From Mesotaenium endlicherianum (lineage: Eukaryota; Streptophyta; Zygnematophyceae; Zygnematales; Mesotaeniaceae), in assembly GCA_009602735.1 (NCBI GenBank), contig WELA01005980.1, positions 605,338-662,972 of the forward strand: a DNA stretch of 57,635 bases. Direction: 5' to 3'. The position numbers and the translations under genes were made by a program. Below are positions 1 to 11,669 of the stretch, in pieces. The notes below the pieces were generated by a model. It was not told the origin of the DNA. It made no database searches and worked only from the letters and a program-made list of their open reading frames with translations. How positions within the stretch are numbered: the first letter of the stretch is position 1; each line of letters begins with the position of its first letter.

Positions 1-41
<41 letters not shown>
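1..41. repeat. (AG)n microsatellite
   Basis: A perfect dinucleotide AG tract opens the window. It is one of many simple tracts in this GC-rich host segment. Confidence 0.95.
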
Positions 42-44
<3 letters not shown>

Positions 45-692
45 TGCCCAAGAACTGGCAAGAGCGTCGAATGCGGACCAGCAGCAGATGAGCGAGGGCT
101 GGCTGGGCTGGGCAGGGCTAACCCGCGGCCAGCCAATCGGGGCGGGCGAGGCCGGGCTGCCTTTGCCGCACTGTTAGCATTGACACGGAGCGTGTGCACG
201 CGCGCACGCGCGAAGGCACAGCGAGCTCGCATCCGGAAGCACTGGAGGCTCGGGGATTTGGCTGGCTGCCTGTCTGTGCACGAGCGCCGAGCAGGCGCAA
301 GCGTGTGCGCTTGCACGCAAATGTATTTCCTTGCTTTGAGCCGGCGGTAGGTGACCGTGTCAGAACAGAGAGCAAGAGAAGCTAGCCAGCTGTCCACTCC
401 TCTTCTTGGGCCGGCCACTTCTCTCTTCCTGTGGCTTGACGAAAGCAGGCTCGCGCTTGCACCCCGCCCCTCCCCCAAAGCACCACCACCCACGAGGGGA
501 ACCGCTAGCTGCCCGCAGCTCGTGCTCACTCAACTTTCCCACCCTCCCCCAGCCAAATTGTGCGCTACTGACCACATGCAGAGAAGAAGACTGCCTGCCT
601 CCAGACTTGCAGATTTACGGGAATACATGGCGGGTGAATAGAGAAGGTTGTGGGTGGGGGGGGGAGGGGGCGTGGAAGGGGGGTGGGCAAAC
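42..692. other. GC-rich segment, no supported gene
   Basis: The reading frames here on both strands are short, overlap in several frames and show no recognisable domain. A G-run of about 10 lies near 654-670. If the exon at 693-785 is real, this stretch would be its downstream intron and following exons on the minus strand, but I cannot place another exon. Confidence 0.5.
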
Positions 693-785
693 CTGAGAGC
701 TGAGAGTGGAGTAGTTGCTCAAGCTGCCGCTGATGAGGCGGGAGCTCAGCAGCAGCGCCTGCGCCGTGGCCGCCGCTGCATTCCT
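693..785 (-). CDS. candidate internal exon of an unidentified membrane protein
   Basis: On the minus strand a CGCAG acceptor is followed by 31 open codons, rich in Ala, Ser and Leu, ending at CAG|GTTTGC, a reasonable donor. The exon starts and ends in phase 0, matching the candidate exon at 1730-1876 upstream in the same gene direction, so the two join without a frame break. The peptide looks like a small amphipathic helix. I do not recognise the family. After a membrane segment, such helical stretches can begin an extracytoplasmic sensor domain, but that is inference from general character only. Transcript evidence would decide. Confidence 0.35.
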
Positions 786-1729
786 CTGCGCACGCTCCAT
801 CCGACACACAACACATCACCACCCGCTCGTCGACTGCTATCCCACGCGCTGCCTCCCGTAAGACAGTACTCACGTAAGCAAAAGTCTGCAGAATTCTTTT
901 TCCTCACGCGCCTGTACTCTCCCGCCGCCCTCCTCCTCGAAAGTGAGTGAGTTTGACGGCTGGGGGTGAGGGAGAGGACAGATCGTATGCCGTGTGGTGG
1001 CTCCCTGTCATTGCCGCAACTACAACCAAACAGCTTTCCTCACTTTTGGTTTGACAACCAAGCCACAGGCAGTTGCAAACCAGACAGAGCATGGGCACGT
1101 AACAGAACACGGAATGCGGTACCACGTGACGACAACTACAGCAAACCCTGCCAGCGCACGCTTTGACGACATGCGCTACGCCGGCACACGTTGGCATCTC
1201 CTCATCAGAGCCGGTCACTGTTCAGGTGGGGACTCCGTCGGCATGCGTGCCATGTACACAGACACGCTGCAATGAGTGGAAGTATAAAATTCGCGTGAAT
1301 GGGGATTAAGCGTGCAAGAGACACGCTGTGTGAAATTGGGGGTTGGGTCAGTCGAGGGGGAAGAGTCTGGCTGGGCAAGCCGCGGGGATAGATGAGGGCC
1401 AGAGAAGGGCACTGTGACGGGGAGGGCAGCACTTGTACAGACACAATTATGTCGTCAAGTCAGACCTGCAAGTGAGCACTATTCTGGCTCCCTCCTTTTA
1501 TCACCACCCGCGGCAGCAGCAGCAGCCGCAGCCACTGCCGCCTGCACCTGGCGGGCGGCTTGTTCCAAAGAGGTCGGCCGGCAGGAGACGAGAATCCTCA
1601 ACTGAGAAGCACAGCGGGCGCTGGCAGTTCCGGAAGTGCACAGAAGCAGAAGATGCAGAAGCAGCAGCAGCAGCAGCAGTGGTGGAAGCAGCAGAGGGGC
1701 AGCAGCAGCGGAAGGAGCTGTGGCAGCAC
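786..1729. other. putative intron with CAG repeats
   Basis: This lies between the two candidate minus-strand exons. It contains trinucleotide (CAG)n-type runs around 1515-1545 and 1650-1710, which create long spurious Ala, Gln or Leu frames. No other gene is supported. Confidence 0.4.
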
Positions 1730-1876
1730 CTGCAGGAGATTTCGAATGCAGTCGGCGGTGCCGTTCATGATCTGCGTGCGCAGCGCCCGCCGCACGCCCG
1801 CGGTCGACGAGTGCACGGACGTGGTCAGCGCATGCGTCAGGAGCGCCATGATGGCCAGCAGGATCACGATCAGCGC
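1730..1876 (-). CDS. candidate exon with one transmembrane segment
   Basis: On the minus strand, GAACGCAG|GCGCTGATC gives an acceptor and CTGCAG|GTGCTG a donor, enclosing exactly 49 codons. The first 15 residues are strongly hydrophobic (ALIVILLAIMALLTHAL), consistent with a membrane helix. A polar stretch follows with an N-glycosylation-like NGT and the pattern IRNLLQ. Phase is 0 on both sides and the exon joins in frame to 693-785. The layout (one helix, then a helical polar region) is compatible with the membrane-proximal part of a receptor or sensor, or a tweety-like protein, but neither assignment is secure. The coding look differs clearly from the surrounding microsatellite DNA. Confidence 0.4.
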
Positions 1877-4387
1877 CTGCGTTCCCCCACACGCACACAC
1901 GCACATGCACGCACACCATGCATCGCCCATCCATCCCATCCATCCCGTCCCATCAGCCCGTCCCACCAGCCCAGTTTCCCCATCAGCCTGCAAGTCCGTC
2001 CTCCGCCCGCGCGTCAGCCGTTCACCACGTGCGTCCGCGCGTCCATCCATGTGTGAGCTTGGGCATGAGGCGGCCAGCGCCATGTATCCCGGGCCCGACG
2101 CGCACACCTCTCGAGGAGAGGGCGCACGTGAGAGGGGTCTTTTACAGCGCCCCCCCTTTCCTCCCCCCCCCCCCCTCTTTCTCCATGCTTCATCCTCCAC
2201 CCCAGCTCTCTCTCTCTCTCTCATGAATGTCGCTATGGCGGGGTGATTGCCCGCCCGCAAGGATGCATGGGGGACCACGTGGCGAACCCCCGCCGCAACA
2301 ACCTAGCCAACCTGGCCGGCACGCATAGGAGGGCCCTGCGACGCAAACGACGCAAACGACGTCCAGCAGTTTCCCATTGGTTTGCATGCAGGCAGGGCAG
2401 ATGCTGCCGACAGGTGCATGCGCTGCAGCATGGATTCCGGAAGGGCCGTCTTGGCCCCAAGGAGCCGGCCGCTTCCAAAAGGCCACATGGCGCGCGAGCA
2501 AGCAGTTGACAGCAAGAGGGGTGGGCCCCGCAAGCGGCGGCGGCTGCAGGAGACATTGGGGGCTCTCGTGCTTGTCCAATGCAAGGACTGAAGAGTATTG
2601 AACCTCACATTGGGCTCTGCGATATGCTTGCCAACAAAATTAGGTCGCAAGGGCTGGCTGCCAATGCCTCACAGCAAGGGGAGGAGAAGCGGGAGGCAGG
2701 AGAGGCGGGAGGCTGGGGAAGGGGGAATGGGTGGTAGGAGATGCCATGGCTGTGCTAATGAGCAGTCAGGGGTCAGTAGATAGAGTGGCAAGAAGAGCGA
2801 GCGGTGGTTGGGGGGGAGTGCGTTCCTCCTCCTCCTCTCCCTCAACATCATCATAAACATTATCATCGTCATCGTCGTCATCATCACCATCTTGACGCAC
2901 CCCGTCAAGAACTCCACCGCCGCCCCTTATTTAATCCACCCTCTATTTGGCGGCCAGGTGTCGCTCGGAGTGAAGCACATCACAGCCAGGCAGTCAGCCG
3001 GCCCCTGACGGCACTCCCACGGTGACATCTGCTGGCCTCAAGACGAGACACATCCGGCTGCCGTACACGCTGTAACCAATCGCAGAGCAGGCAGCATCCT
3101 GCTGTATGCCATCCCTCCTACAAATACACCCCTGGCGTGGAAGGGCCTCAATTTGGCTCGCCCTTTCTGCATAACTGGCGCTGTCCCCTCCCCCCTCCCC
3201 CCCCCGGCAATGTGGCGGCACCTCAGGCTCCCAGCAAATGCCCGCAGAAGCACCTATTTGCCACGTGGCAGCCCCTCGGCTCCCTGAGCTTTGCCTAAGC
3301 ACATCCCCCGGCCCCCGACCACACCGGACATCCAATCCTTGTGTCGCACATTCAGCAGATCTGTTCGTTGCTCGTTGGCGGTCGTGTTTTGCGGCGCGAT
3401 TCCGGCTCTCGTGGTGAGAAAGTGTGTGTGGGGAGCCAAGCTGGTAACCTAGCAAGCAGCAAGCGTGTGTGCTTGATGGAGCCCCGGCAAGTCACCCTCG
3501 TTCTGAGTGGGTGCCTTCGTCGTCAAATGTCCCCCACTCCGTCACATCGGCCTCATGGTTGTCGCCTAACGTGCATCAACTGGGGAGCCCTACCGCAAGC
3601 ACGCACGCTTAAGCTCCAGCAAATGGAGTATGCCGCCCATCAACACGTGGGACTCCGGCCAGTGGTGATCATGCTTGACCAATTTCAGATGCGAAGGAGC
3701 ATGGTCTAGCTGCTCCATGAAGCAGCCAGCTGGCACCCTTGAGAGGCCCACGAGGCGGGGCTTGACAGAAAAGGGCACAAGACGTGACTGCGTGGGCGAG
3801 AATCTGGCACGCCCCTGACGGATACATTTGTGAGAACACAGACGCATCCCATAAGGGGGGGGGGGGGAGGTGTGCTGAGGAGCGGGCTCCTCCCAGAGGC
3901 CCTGTAGGGACAGCTGTCGCACTCACGGTAGCGTGTGCATGTGGGTCAGCTGTCCGTACGTTGCAAGCTCCTCGTACTGAGACAAGCATTCTGTACCGCC
4001 CATACAATACGCGCCGCTGGCGTAGGGGCTGCTTTTTGGAATCAGGGTAAAAGCACAGACTCACTTCCCTTCATGACCGCACAATGCAGGCCCAAACGAA
4101 GAAGCCACGTGTCGTTATCTTTGGGGCCAGTGAGCCCAGGACTGGTTCCCCTGTGACTAGCACAAGGGCAAATGCTGTCAGCCTCTCAGATGCTAAAACC
4201 AGCTGCAAGTATCTTGTGCATTCAGTCGTACGTCCCTCCACCCTAACCTTCGGTCGTTCCTGACGTTTATCCACCATTTAGGCCTGAGTGTCTGAGTGCC
4301 TGGTGTGAACGTGTTGTGATTGGATCAAGGGAAGAGGAGAGTCCAGAAGGAGAGAGGTGCGAGTCTGGCAGCTTGGACGAAACTTAC
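1877..4387. other. GC-rich segment, no supported gene
   Basis: Homopolymer C or G runs (near 2159-2176, 3190-3206, 3856-3870), a TC run near 2206-2222 and an ATC-type run near 2835-2895 generate many false frames. If the flanking candidate exons belong to one minus-strand gene, this is intron plus unrecognised exons. Confidence 0.4.
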
Positions 4388-4585
4388 AATTAGACAGACT
4401 CGCATGAGGACGGCGGCAGGCAGTGGCAGACGGGGCGGCCTGTTCCTGCTCCTTTCTGAAAATGACCCGTTTTCCACATCCTTGTCGAGCCTTCGAGAGG
4501 CCACCCTGACCTTCTTGCCACGCCAACTGCTTGCGCCAGCGCCTCTGTTCCACTGCTGGATCTCTACGTCCTCGTTGTCCGCCAT
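4388..4585 (-). CDS. candidate 5' exon of the left-hand host gene
   Basis: An ATG on the minus strand opens 66 codons (beginning MADNEDVEIQQWNRG) and runs directly into a perfect GTAAGT donor, ending in phase 0. That is the same phase as the two exon candidates downstream. Composition is polar and basic, as expected for a cytosolic N-terminus before the membrane segment at 1730-1876. It also sits where the GC-rich host DNA gives way to AT-richer DNA, a natural place for a gene start. No family is recognised, and linkage to the other two exons is inferred only from strand, order and phase. Confidence 0.25.
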
Positions 4586-6113
4586 TCTGGCCCTAAAGAA
4601 TTTGCATCTATTGTCCTTCAGTCACTTTTTAGGGCATGAGGTCCATCGAGCGACTCCACAAATCGAGAGATGCATTCTGCTTTCTCAAACAATGGCTAAT
4701 TGTACCATAGAGGAACCTATGATGGGCCTAGTGCTAGTTATGTATGAGCCACACGCGATGCGCCTACCCAAATATCATTCACGAAAGCGGTCCTTCTCAT
4801 CCGCCCTAAGGAACTACAGAATATTGCTTTTGCATGCTTGCACGTCTTGTTAAATCTCAACAAACATACCACTTGAGTGAACTTGGTTGACAACACAATT
4901 TCTTCTTAACAAGTTTGCTTTAGGCGCCTTAACTCTCGCAATGTGTATATTTCTACACCTAAGTCCAAAGCTCTCAGAAGGCTGCCATGGATAATAAACT
5001 CTCCAGCATACAAACATCAACACCCCAGCTAGCTGCAACTAGCTGTCTGTCTTTTGGCGAAAGAACAGTGTAACAAATTGTCCAGGTTCCACGCTGTTCC
5101 CCGCCCCATAATACTTTCTACAATGCTATTGCAATGCTGTAACGGGCACTAGTTGTGATTCTCACAGGCACGATGAGAAAGACGTTGAGATAGTCTGACA
5201 CCTGACTAGGGACAAACTACTAGTTTCTTTGCCACAATAATCCGATTTGGATCTGGGGACAGTCATTATTCATTCCGGCAGGGCTATGACAAGTAGGCTA
5301 TCTGACGATGTCGCCGACCAACCGCGACGCGCTATAAGACGAACGACCTTCATTGCGTAAACAAATTTGCGTCTGTTATTTGTCCATAGTTTTTCACAAG
5401 TGAGCTCAATATTCTGCTTTACCCGACGAGGAAATCCGAGTTTGCCCATAGCAGCCTGCAGGTCGAAACGGCCATAAATCAATCACGTAGAAGGGAGCAG
5501 AATCCAAATTACGGTGTGTGTCGCGACTCGCGAGTCGCGCCTCGCCTGGAGTTTACAAGTTCCGTTAACCACGCATGCGGGTGGAGGATGGAGGGTTTTC
5601 GGTCGACAGTCCCTCAAGCGTGAAAAGGTATTGTTGTCCAACTAAAGGTAGCGGTTGCAATTAGTATCAAGGCACACATTTCAACACATTCAGCGCATTG
5701 ATCGCTAGGGCCTTTCGTATTGTTAGAGCTTCTTGATTGATGTCTACTTGCTCTTTTTGCACTTGAGATGTGAATTGAAAACAAAATTGGCTAAAAAGCT
5801 TGGGGACAATAAGTTACAAACACGGCATTGTAACACAAGGAAGTGCCATTCTCAAATTCTCAATAATCATCAACTATGTTAAGCTAAGTGCTCGCTTGAA
5901 AACCTAAAGTGTTGAATGTAACTGTGAGGAAGCGTAACACGAGAAGTAGCCAGGCTCACCTCAAACTTTAAATAGCAGTCAAGAGTGGTGCTAACCTGAA
6001 ATTATAGAGTTTTGATGATCTGCAGGTTCTTGTAGCTCTTGAAAAGAGTGGATGTTATCCATCATGAGGGTTTTTTCTAGACTTTTGAAGCTTTACTGGC
6101 CTTGCAATATTGC
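4586..6113. other. intergenic, AT-richer, nothing recognised
   Basis: Only short frames occur, and none has recognisable domains. This is the left flank of the copia insertion. It could hold the promoter of the left-hand gene, but no element is clear. Confidence 0.5.
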
Positions 6114-6118
6114 TAGTG

Positions 6119-6498
6119 TATTGAAATGGGAGTGATTAAATGAAATGGATGATTTATTGATAGAAAGCGATAAGTACAGGCGCGAGGTCAAGTTGACTAA
6201 ATTGGTTCAGTTGACCAAGACAGCTAGACTAGAGCAGTCAACTAGTCAACTTTAAGTTGACAAAGTAGACTAGATTTGAGCGGATATCTCGCTGCTCGAC
6301 TAGGGCTAACTTGCTTTATCATGTTGCAATCTAGTCTAGGCCTGTCTGTCAGTCCACCATGTACTTGAGCAGCTTCAGTCTGCAGATTAATTCATTCAGC
6401 ATGTTCACCAACTCCTGCAAGAATGTATTCACAGCTGAGACAATTTATCAGCCAGTACTATAGCCATGGCTGAAGGTGGTGACCAAAGCAGCACAAAA
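6119..6498 (+). repeat. 5' LTR of the copia element
   Basis: It matches 46674-47051 over its whole length with scattered substitutions. It is rich in TTGAC/GTCAA motifs (about 6187-6262). The start is taken as TATTGAAATGGG and the end as CACAAAA just before the PBS, so canonical TG...CA ends are not obvious. An ATG near its 3' end (6466) opens the gag frame. Confidence 0.9.
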
Positions 6499-7198
6499 TG
6501 GTATCAGAGCAAATCGTAGATCTCCTCGGGTCACCAGGCATGTGAGTCAGCAATAGAGAAGTTAGCTGACACTGATGAATTCCCTATATGGAAATACAAG
6601 ATGGAGTTAATTTTGAAAACAAATAAGCTATGGAAAGTGGTCACTGGAGGAGAAGCAAAGCCAACAATAGCAGGATCAGCTCAGGAAAAGTGGGAAGACA
6701 AAGATGAGGAGGCAAGGATAACTTTTGTCTTAGCACTAAAAGACAGTTAGATCTGCCACATCCTAAACTGCAAAATTGGCAAAGATGTCTGGAAGATGCT
6801 TCACGCACTCCATGATCACAAGGGATTCCAGGAGTATCTGCAGCTGAAGGAGCAGCTCATGTTCATTAAGAAGGAGTCAACAACGACAATGACAGCATAT
6901 CAAGCTGGAGCAAATCAACTGGCTTAGAAGCTAGTCACCCTTGAAGAACCAGTTAGAGACACAGATCTAATAATATACCTCCTGAGAAGGTCTCCCATCA
7001 GATTGTGGCACTTTACATGTGACCTTCAATCAGATGAAGAAAACAAAGCTGATACTGAAGCATGTCCAGAGGGCTCTACTCCGAGAAGAAGAGCGTCTAA
7101 AAACTCTAGCAGCCCGAGACACAACGCATGCTCTGTTCACAAGTGCAATTGGTCCCTCTCAAAGCAAAGGCAGACCCCGTCGACAGGACAGGCCACAC
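6466..7198 (+). pseudogene. copia gag (5' part, broken by insertion)
   Basis: The frame from ATG 6466 encodes a copia-type gag: after about 30 residues comes the pattern FPIWKYKMELIL, typical of the UBN2/retrotransposon gag family, then helical segments with LKEQLMFIKKES and LLREEERLKTL. Gag would coat the RNA and form the virus-like particle. In-frame stops occur near 6514, 6748 and 6926, and a shift near 7010 moves the rest into another frame, so no full product is possible. Element A inserted at 7198. The remaining gag, including an HTLEEC zinc-knuckle remnant, resumes at 42721. The start codon lies inside the LTR and the frame runs through the PBS, which is odd. Confidence 0.75.
6499..6510 (+). 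promoter_or_regulatory. primer-binding site of the copia element (tRNA-iMet type)
   Basis: TGGTATCAGAGC is complementary to the 3' end of initiator methionine tRNA, the usual primer for plant copia elements. It abuts the 5' LTR. Confidence 0.9.
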
Positions 7199-7918
7199 TG
7201 AAATGAATCGACTTATCAAATAGGTGATTAGCAATTAATGAAGATCTTTATATCAGCAAGTAATCTTTATGGTATTTTCTGTTAATTCAATAAACAGCAA
7301 AGGACAACACACTAGCAGTGGACAATACTCGCGAGTCAAATGCAAGTAAACTAGCATCAATAATGCAATCAATAAACTCATATATAAGCAAGGCTAGGAG
7401 ACAGTGCATATCAATGGCTTCTCGCCTTGGATTCAGATGTCTCTCAGTAAGCAGTACAAGAGAGTTGGCCTTGTTTCCGATTGCCGAACTCAAGAGCAAT
7501 ACCTAGCATATGTACATGAAATGAGTTCACTGTTCAACGGCCAGTGCGATGGCACCGCCTACCCGGGAGTTAACCACGTTGGCAAGACCTCGATTAACCA
7601 AATATATCGCCATCTCCTATCATCCCGAATCGCCATCCATCCTAAGGATGTCATCTGGCCATTCATCTAGCACACCAGACTTAGATGCATATCTAGGCAG
7701 TTCGCTGCTACCGGGTACGGAAGTCAGCTGGCTGTCAAAGAATGTGTCAGCAAGCTGACCTAAGTTCACTTCAGCCTGCTGCTCCCGGCTGAGTCATTAA
7801 ATTGATTATTTTAATAAAGTCCAACAGACTCAATATTAACTAAAGTTCAGCAGGCTTAACTTATTTAAGTATTATATTTAAATGAATATTATATCTACCA
7901 ATATATTGATTCATTACA
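7199..7918 (-). repeat. 3' LTR of element A
   Basis: 720 bp, bounded by TG...CA when read on the minus strand (starting TGTAATGAATC). It matches 42002-42720 and, less closely, the D LTRs at 24695-25415 and 39494-40214. The polypurine tract lies directly inside it. Confidence 0.93.
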
Positions 7919-7931
7919 ATCCCTCCAACTT
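7919..7931 (-). promoter_or_regulatory. polypurine tract of element A
   Basis: Read on the minus strand, AAGTTGGAGGGAT directly precedes the 3' LTR. The same motif precedes the D2 3' LTR at 39481-39493. Confidence 0.85.
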
Positions 7932-8090
7932 AACAGGTTGTCGCCTCGACAACACTAACACTGGGTACATGGTTTTCCCCAACTGAAAGTACTGATCTCC
8001 CTCCCACCGCCTCTTGCTCCAATACTGATACCTAACAGTGGGGATCACTAGTAACAGCGTGCTGTGCCTTTTGCCCTCAGCCTACTGCCA

Positions 8091-9741
8091 TTAGGAGGGA
8101 GATGTCCCTGGGGCCCTATGGTCAGGGGAGTCAGACCTCCTCTTGTCTTGGGGTCTTCTGAAGCCTGGGGGATCCGCGTAGGGACCCCGCGGAGAACGCA
8201 GTAACTGTGCTGTTTCCTCCTGCACAGTCTCAAACTGAATGGAGGCAGCCTTCTCCTGGGCAGCCCTCAAACTGACAGGTACATATACCGGCATCCCAGA
8301 AGGATGTTGCATGACATGAGCCAAGGGCACATGCCCTCTCTGCGAGGGAGATGCCGGCAGGCCTCTGGCTATTTCTCTAGCAGCCCTCCTGTCTGCCCTC
8401 TCTGACTGGGTCTCCGTGCCTGCAGATAGGCTCTGGGAGTTCCCAGCCAAGTGATATCTTCCTCTTCAGCGAGCTGATGCAGGGCCGACCCAGTCTTCTC
8501 CCTTACAAGGGATGTGGCAGGTGTCTAGATCACAGCAGGGCTAGTGTCCTCCTCCTCGCCTTCCTCTTCTTCTTCCTCTGACCCCTTCTCCTCTCCTTCC
8601 CCTGGTTCCTCTGAGAGTGTTGGGGTCTCTTTTGTCAGCTGCTCCAGCTCTTCCCGAGAAAAAGAATATCCTACTGACCTTCCCCTTTGGGTGCTGGTGG
8701 GGGCTGTTGAGTCCGGACCGCATACAGGTCCTTTTCTCCCTGCTTGCTTGCCCATTTGGCATAAACGTGCTTCCCTTTAGAGAATGACTCTCGGGCCCTG
8801 CTCCTGTCCTCCTGCATTTCTTGGCTCATGCAGTCTCTTACTCCATCCAGTCTTGGGTCCCAAGCTGCAATATGAGGAGGCAACACTATGTTACCCTGTA
8901 GGTCTATTAGGAAGTCTTCTTCCCTTGCATTGTCATTTTGCTGGTCCCTCATGTTGATGGTCATCCACCGCCAATTGGTGGGCTTCTGGAAGAAGGCAGG
9001 GTCTGTCCTTTTCAGAGTACAAGGGTACCAGTGCCCTGCAAAGTCCAGCTGACTGGTTTCCCTCGCCAAAAATTCCCAGCTCCTTCTCTCCACCTCATTA
9101 TACATGGCCTTGAACCTGTTATGGGATGTAGAGTCCTTTAAGCTGTCTGCGTCCATGGGGACCATCCTGATGACCCTATCTTTCCCCCAGATACCCGAAA
9201 TCGATACAGCTCCTGCTTCGTTCACTTGGGCCATTGCCTTGGCCTCTCTGACCGTATATCCTACCATCCTGGCATAATTGTGGTAGAGGAGGAGTCCTGT
9301 GCTGACCTCTATATACTTGTCAAAGTTTTCGGATGTCTCCCCTTCCCTCTGCAGGATTTCCTTCTGCGACTCACTGCGACTTCTCTGGGCATACTTGAAG
9401 GCCTCCTCTAATAGATCAAAGCCCTTGCCCAGCACTGTGTAGCGGTAGCTACTGATTCTCCTCTGTTTTTCTTCTTCGGCCTGTTGCTTCCGCCTCTCCT
9501 CAGCTTGCCTCTCCTCCTCTGCCTTCTTGGCCTCCTCTGCAGCTTTTCTGTCCAGTTCTTCTTGCCTCAGTCTGGCCTGTTCCTCCTCCTCGTTCTTCTT
9601 CAGTGCCTCCCGATGTTGTTGGAGTCGTTGTGATTCCCGGGCGGAGATGGAGGATGATTCGATGTCGCCACGGAATTGCAAGTATTTTGCATGTGCCTCT
9701 TCCGCTCTTCTCTTCCTCTTAAGTTCCGACTTCTGAGTCAT
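8091..9741 (-). pseudogene. ORF3 of element A (broken copy)
   Basis: This is homologous end to end with the intact ORF3 of D2 (37747-39408). It starts at ATG 9741 directly after an AG acceptor-like site and shares the same charged, Glu/Lys/Arg-rich N-terminus. The frame is open for about 355 codons, then shifts near 8690 in the stretch after PPPAPK. The remaining acidic region and C-terminus are readable in other frames down to TAA at 8091-8093. Most differences from D2 in the first 350 codons are conservative replacements, which suggests this reading frame was constrained before the copies died. The function is unknown. Confidence 0.8.
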
Positions 9742-10099
9742 CCTGCTCAATCACAAACGCAATGCAGTCAGTGAAGTCATGATACTTCGCCGCTACTGAG
9801 TGCCTGTGATGAAGAAGAACGTGATAGGGAGAGTCCCTAGTGTGTAGTACCTTGTGTGGGTGAGTATAAGAGAGAATTGAATTAAAGAGAAGAAGTGAGT
9901 ATGAGCGCAAGTTAAGTGTGTAGAATGGTTATAAAACTCGCCTGGCTGATCACGAGACGGAACACACTCCCTCCAACTTAATCTTAAAGGTGGGCTGCCT
10001 GTCACAACTATCACTACCTGTTACTAACTGTCACATTCCCCTCCAACTTATATGGAGACAGGACCTCCTGTCACCTATCCATGTCCACTGAAGTGACAG

Positions 10100-11669
10100 T
10101 TAGGGAGGGGTGCCGGCCGCCCGAAGGTGGAACCATTTCAACGCCCCTTTGGCATTGGTCAGCTGATCTTTAAATTCCCAAGTGTCTCCAGAGGCATCGT
10201 AACCCTTCCATCTGACCAGGTACTTCATGACATATTTAGATGATCGACGGACAGAGCGAGTGTCTAAAATCTCCTCGACCTCATATTCCTCAGGGTCACC
10301 ATCGCGGACAGCGGGGACCGGCCTCGGTTAGACGAGTAACCGACCTGTGAACAGTGCGTCACCTTTAATGTATGGTTCTAGGAAAGAGACATTAAGGATT
10401 GGGTGACCCTTGTATTCTGCTGACATGTTCAGTTTGTAAGCATCTGATCGACACGGAGCACCACCAAATAAGGACCAACCCAGACAGGACCACACCAGGC
10501 AGGTACAGGTGCTGAGAATGCAGTTTGACCAAATTGCCCTTAGAATAATGTCAGTTCTCGACGGTGCTGATTAGCGTCTTTTTGTTGGTTATCCTGGACT
10601 TTGTGCAGGTTTTGTTGGACGTCTGACAGGGTGTCAGCAAACTCCTGGGTTAACTGGAGGAAGATCGGATTGTCAATCCCTTCAGGGTGAGTTAAAGACT
10701 CCCCTTATATATCTAAAGGAGACTTAGGGACTCTACCCAGGCTCAGTTCAAAAGGAGTCTTGCCCGTTGACGCGTGCACCGCACTGTTGACCGCAAACTG
10801 GATTTGAGGCAACAGGTTATCCCAATTGTCTTGTTTTTGGTTAATATATGCTCTCAGCACCTCTTGCAGAACTCGATTAGTTCTTTCAGTTTGCCCATCA
10901 GTCTGAGGGTGGTTTGCTGTGCTGAGCAGCTGTTTGACTCCCATTAACCCCATTAAAGCTCTCCAGAACTTAGAGGTAAATTTTGAGTCTCTGTCTGAGA
11001 TGATGTTAGAGGGTAGCCCATGTTGGTATACTACATGGTTGTAGAACTGTTTCGCTGTTTCGAGTGCAGTTACTTTGAAGGTTGTGGGGATGAAAATGAC
11101 CATTTTTGTCAGTTTATCCACGACTACCAGTATCGAGTCATGCCCATTGGCAGTTCGTGGCAGTATTACCACCCAGTCCATGGATATAGTTTCCCAGCGT
11201 CCAGCTGGGATGGGCAGCGGTTGTAAGAGACCCCCCGGTGGTGTGTGCCTAGGGTTATTTCTTTGACACTGATCACAGGACTTAACATACTTCAAGACCT
11301 CCCAAGGTAATCCCTCCCAATGATAATGTTTTGCCAGTTTGCCAACAGTTTTGGCCTGCCCTGAATGCCCACCTAGTAAACTGTCATGTGCTTGACTCAG
11401 TAAAAGGGACCTTATTTCCAAGTTATTAGGAATGACCAGCTTCAGCCTGCCTGAAGTGGTTTCAGTCACCCAGACCCCTCCCTTGAGCTTATACCCGAGT
11501 GCAGTAGCAAGACACACACCATCAGTGGGACTGGGCTCAAATGTTGGGTAAGAAAGGTATGCTTTCCTAAGTTGCTCACGGGAAGGACGTTTTCACCTAT
11601 AGTGAAGTGATTGCACAAAGGACTTTATCTACAGCATGCTAACTAAAGTTCCTTTCTTGCAAGTCAGGT
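10100..11669 (-). pseudogene. element A pol: RNase H end, integrase, chromodomain
   Basis: On the minus strand this continues pol from the RNase H/integrase linker through the integrase to the stop at 10100-10102. Visible are the integrase zinc motif (CDQCQR near 11270), the core with SMDWVV, SDRDSKF and DGQTERTNR (the D, D and E positions retained) and degraded chromodomain sequence around 10120-10300 with KYLVRWKGYD-like residues. The integrase frame is open for 10705-11517. Stops interrupt both the upstream linker (11517-11669) and the chromodomain. The upstream neighbour (RNase H) lies across element B at 18355. Confidence 0.85.

Noticed and set aside
1433..2278. Frames over 200 codons on both strands
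   Set aside because: They depend on CAG runs and GC-rich low-stop sequence; only the short segment with good splice borders at 1730-1876 was kept as a candidate exon.
2808..3025. A hydrophobic frame rich in Ile, resembling membrane helices, and a His-rich frame in another register
   Set aside because: Both come from an ATC/CAT-type simple repeat read in different frames; no splice context or conservation is visible.
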